Positions 63,503-64,000 of a stretch of DNA of 64,000 nucleotides are shown here, piece by piece. Within the stretch, counting starts at the first letter, position 1, and every line of letters starts with the position of its first letter. Origin of the DNA: Ampullaceana balthica (lineage: Eukaryota; Mollusca; Gastropoda; Lymnaeidae). The DNA lies in assembly GCA_944989445.1 (NCBI GenBank), contig CALYLW010001188.1, positions 1-64,000 on the forward strand, in the 5' to 3' direction. Under the pieces are notes generated by a model. The model had not been told where the DNA came from. It was given only the letters and a program-made list of their open reading frames with translations, and did not search any database. Made by a program: the position numbers and the translations under genes.

Positions 63503-64000
63503 CAAACTGTTTACATCGTAAATTCTTTCCTCACTGTTGGTTAGAAGTATCACAATCTATTCAAACAACTATAAAACATTCATCTTAACTAATAATTTCT
63601 TTAAATGTAGATGTAATTTTTAATTAATTGCTTAACAAGTTGTTGAAAGGTGTCTCCAAAAATAATTGCCGAACAAGATTCATGGACAAAATGCATTGGT
63701 AATTCCCGGATCAATCGAACTTGCAATTCGGTTGTTTACATTAAATTGACCGAAATAAATCACATTATATTAAAGGATGGCTCATACAAAATATCACTTT
63801 TAAGCATTAGCGTTTTCTTTGGGGACTTTGACTGCCAGGCAGTGAATTTAATTTTCCAGAAGCTATTGTAGCAAAGTGGAGAAAATTGGCTTTTAAAATT
63901 TAATGTACTGAGCAGTTAGGCTACGATGTTTGCCTTCCTGTGTAACGGATATTTCTAACTTATTTCGTTATTGCTTTGCATTTAGTGCTTTGCATTACTA

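Noticed and set aside
63495..63521. Tiny frame starting ATGGCGGCC
   Set aside because: Only eight codons before a stop with no donor; the motif is better explained as YY1-like.

Overview
The window is a eukaryotic, AT-rich nuclear segment with intron-split genes, many mobile elements and little coding DNA. The gene types (a multi-BIR plus RING inhibitor of apoptosis and a MORC-like nuclear protein) and the repeat mix (hAT, pogo-like, Helitron-like, CR1-like, tRNA-SINE) suit an invertebrate, most likely a mollusc. The species cannot be named from the sequence. There are no bacterial operons and no CRISPR array.

Layout. 1-441 is the end of a terminal-inverted-repeat (TIR) element. Gene 1 (+) has exons at 4852-4929, 5577-5738, 7577-7635, 7951-8453 and 10701-12805, all joining in phase. 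Earlier exons must lie upstream; a weak candidate is 1646-1693. It encodes the C-terminal part of a large acidic nuclear protein with a coiled coil, a SUMO-interacting motif and a MORC3/4-like C-terminal helix. Its introns hold two inverted copies of a pogo-like element and a hAT element. 12.8-17.6 kb looks like a long 3' UTR or plain intergenic DNA with small tandem repeats. 17.6-35.4 kb is a transposon graveyard: hAT fragments on both strands, a CR1-like 3' end, an integrase fragment, miniature inverted-repeat elements (MITEs) and a four-level nested transposon at 26.6-31.2 kb.

Gene 2 (+), 36964-57298, is an inhibitor-of-apoptosis gene. Eight well-supported exons, all joined in phase 1, encode four BIR-like modules (the second has lost zinc ligands, the first is atypical) and a C-terminal C3HC4 RING. 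A 14.3-kb intron between the third and fourth BIR modules contains a gag-only LTR retrotransposon (43941-47859), a 25-bp minisatellite (50004-50995) and a hAT element with a transposase remnant (51008-56244).

57.4-64.0 kb holds a solo LTR, an 83-bp satellite of about 18 units, a tRNA-derived SINE next to two N bases, and a possible 5' region of a further gene near 63.1-63.5 kb. I saw no convincing new multigene system. The most unusual items are the phase-1 modular IAP gene with a decayed BIR, the 204-bp perfect palindrome, the nested transposon stack and the repeat-rich Helitron-like family.
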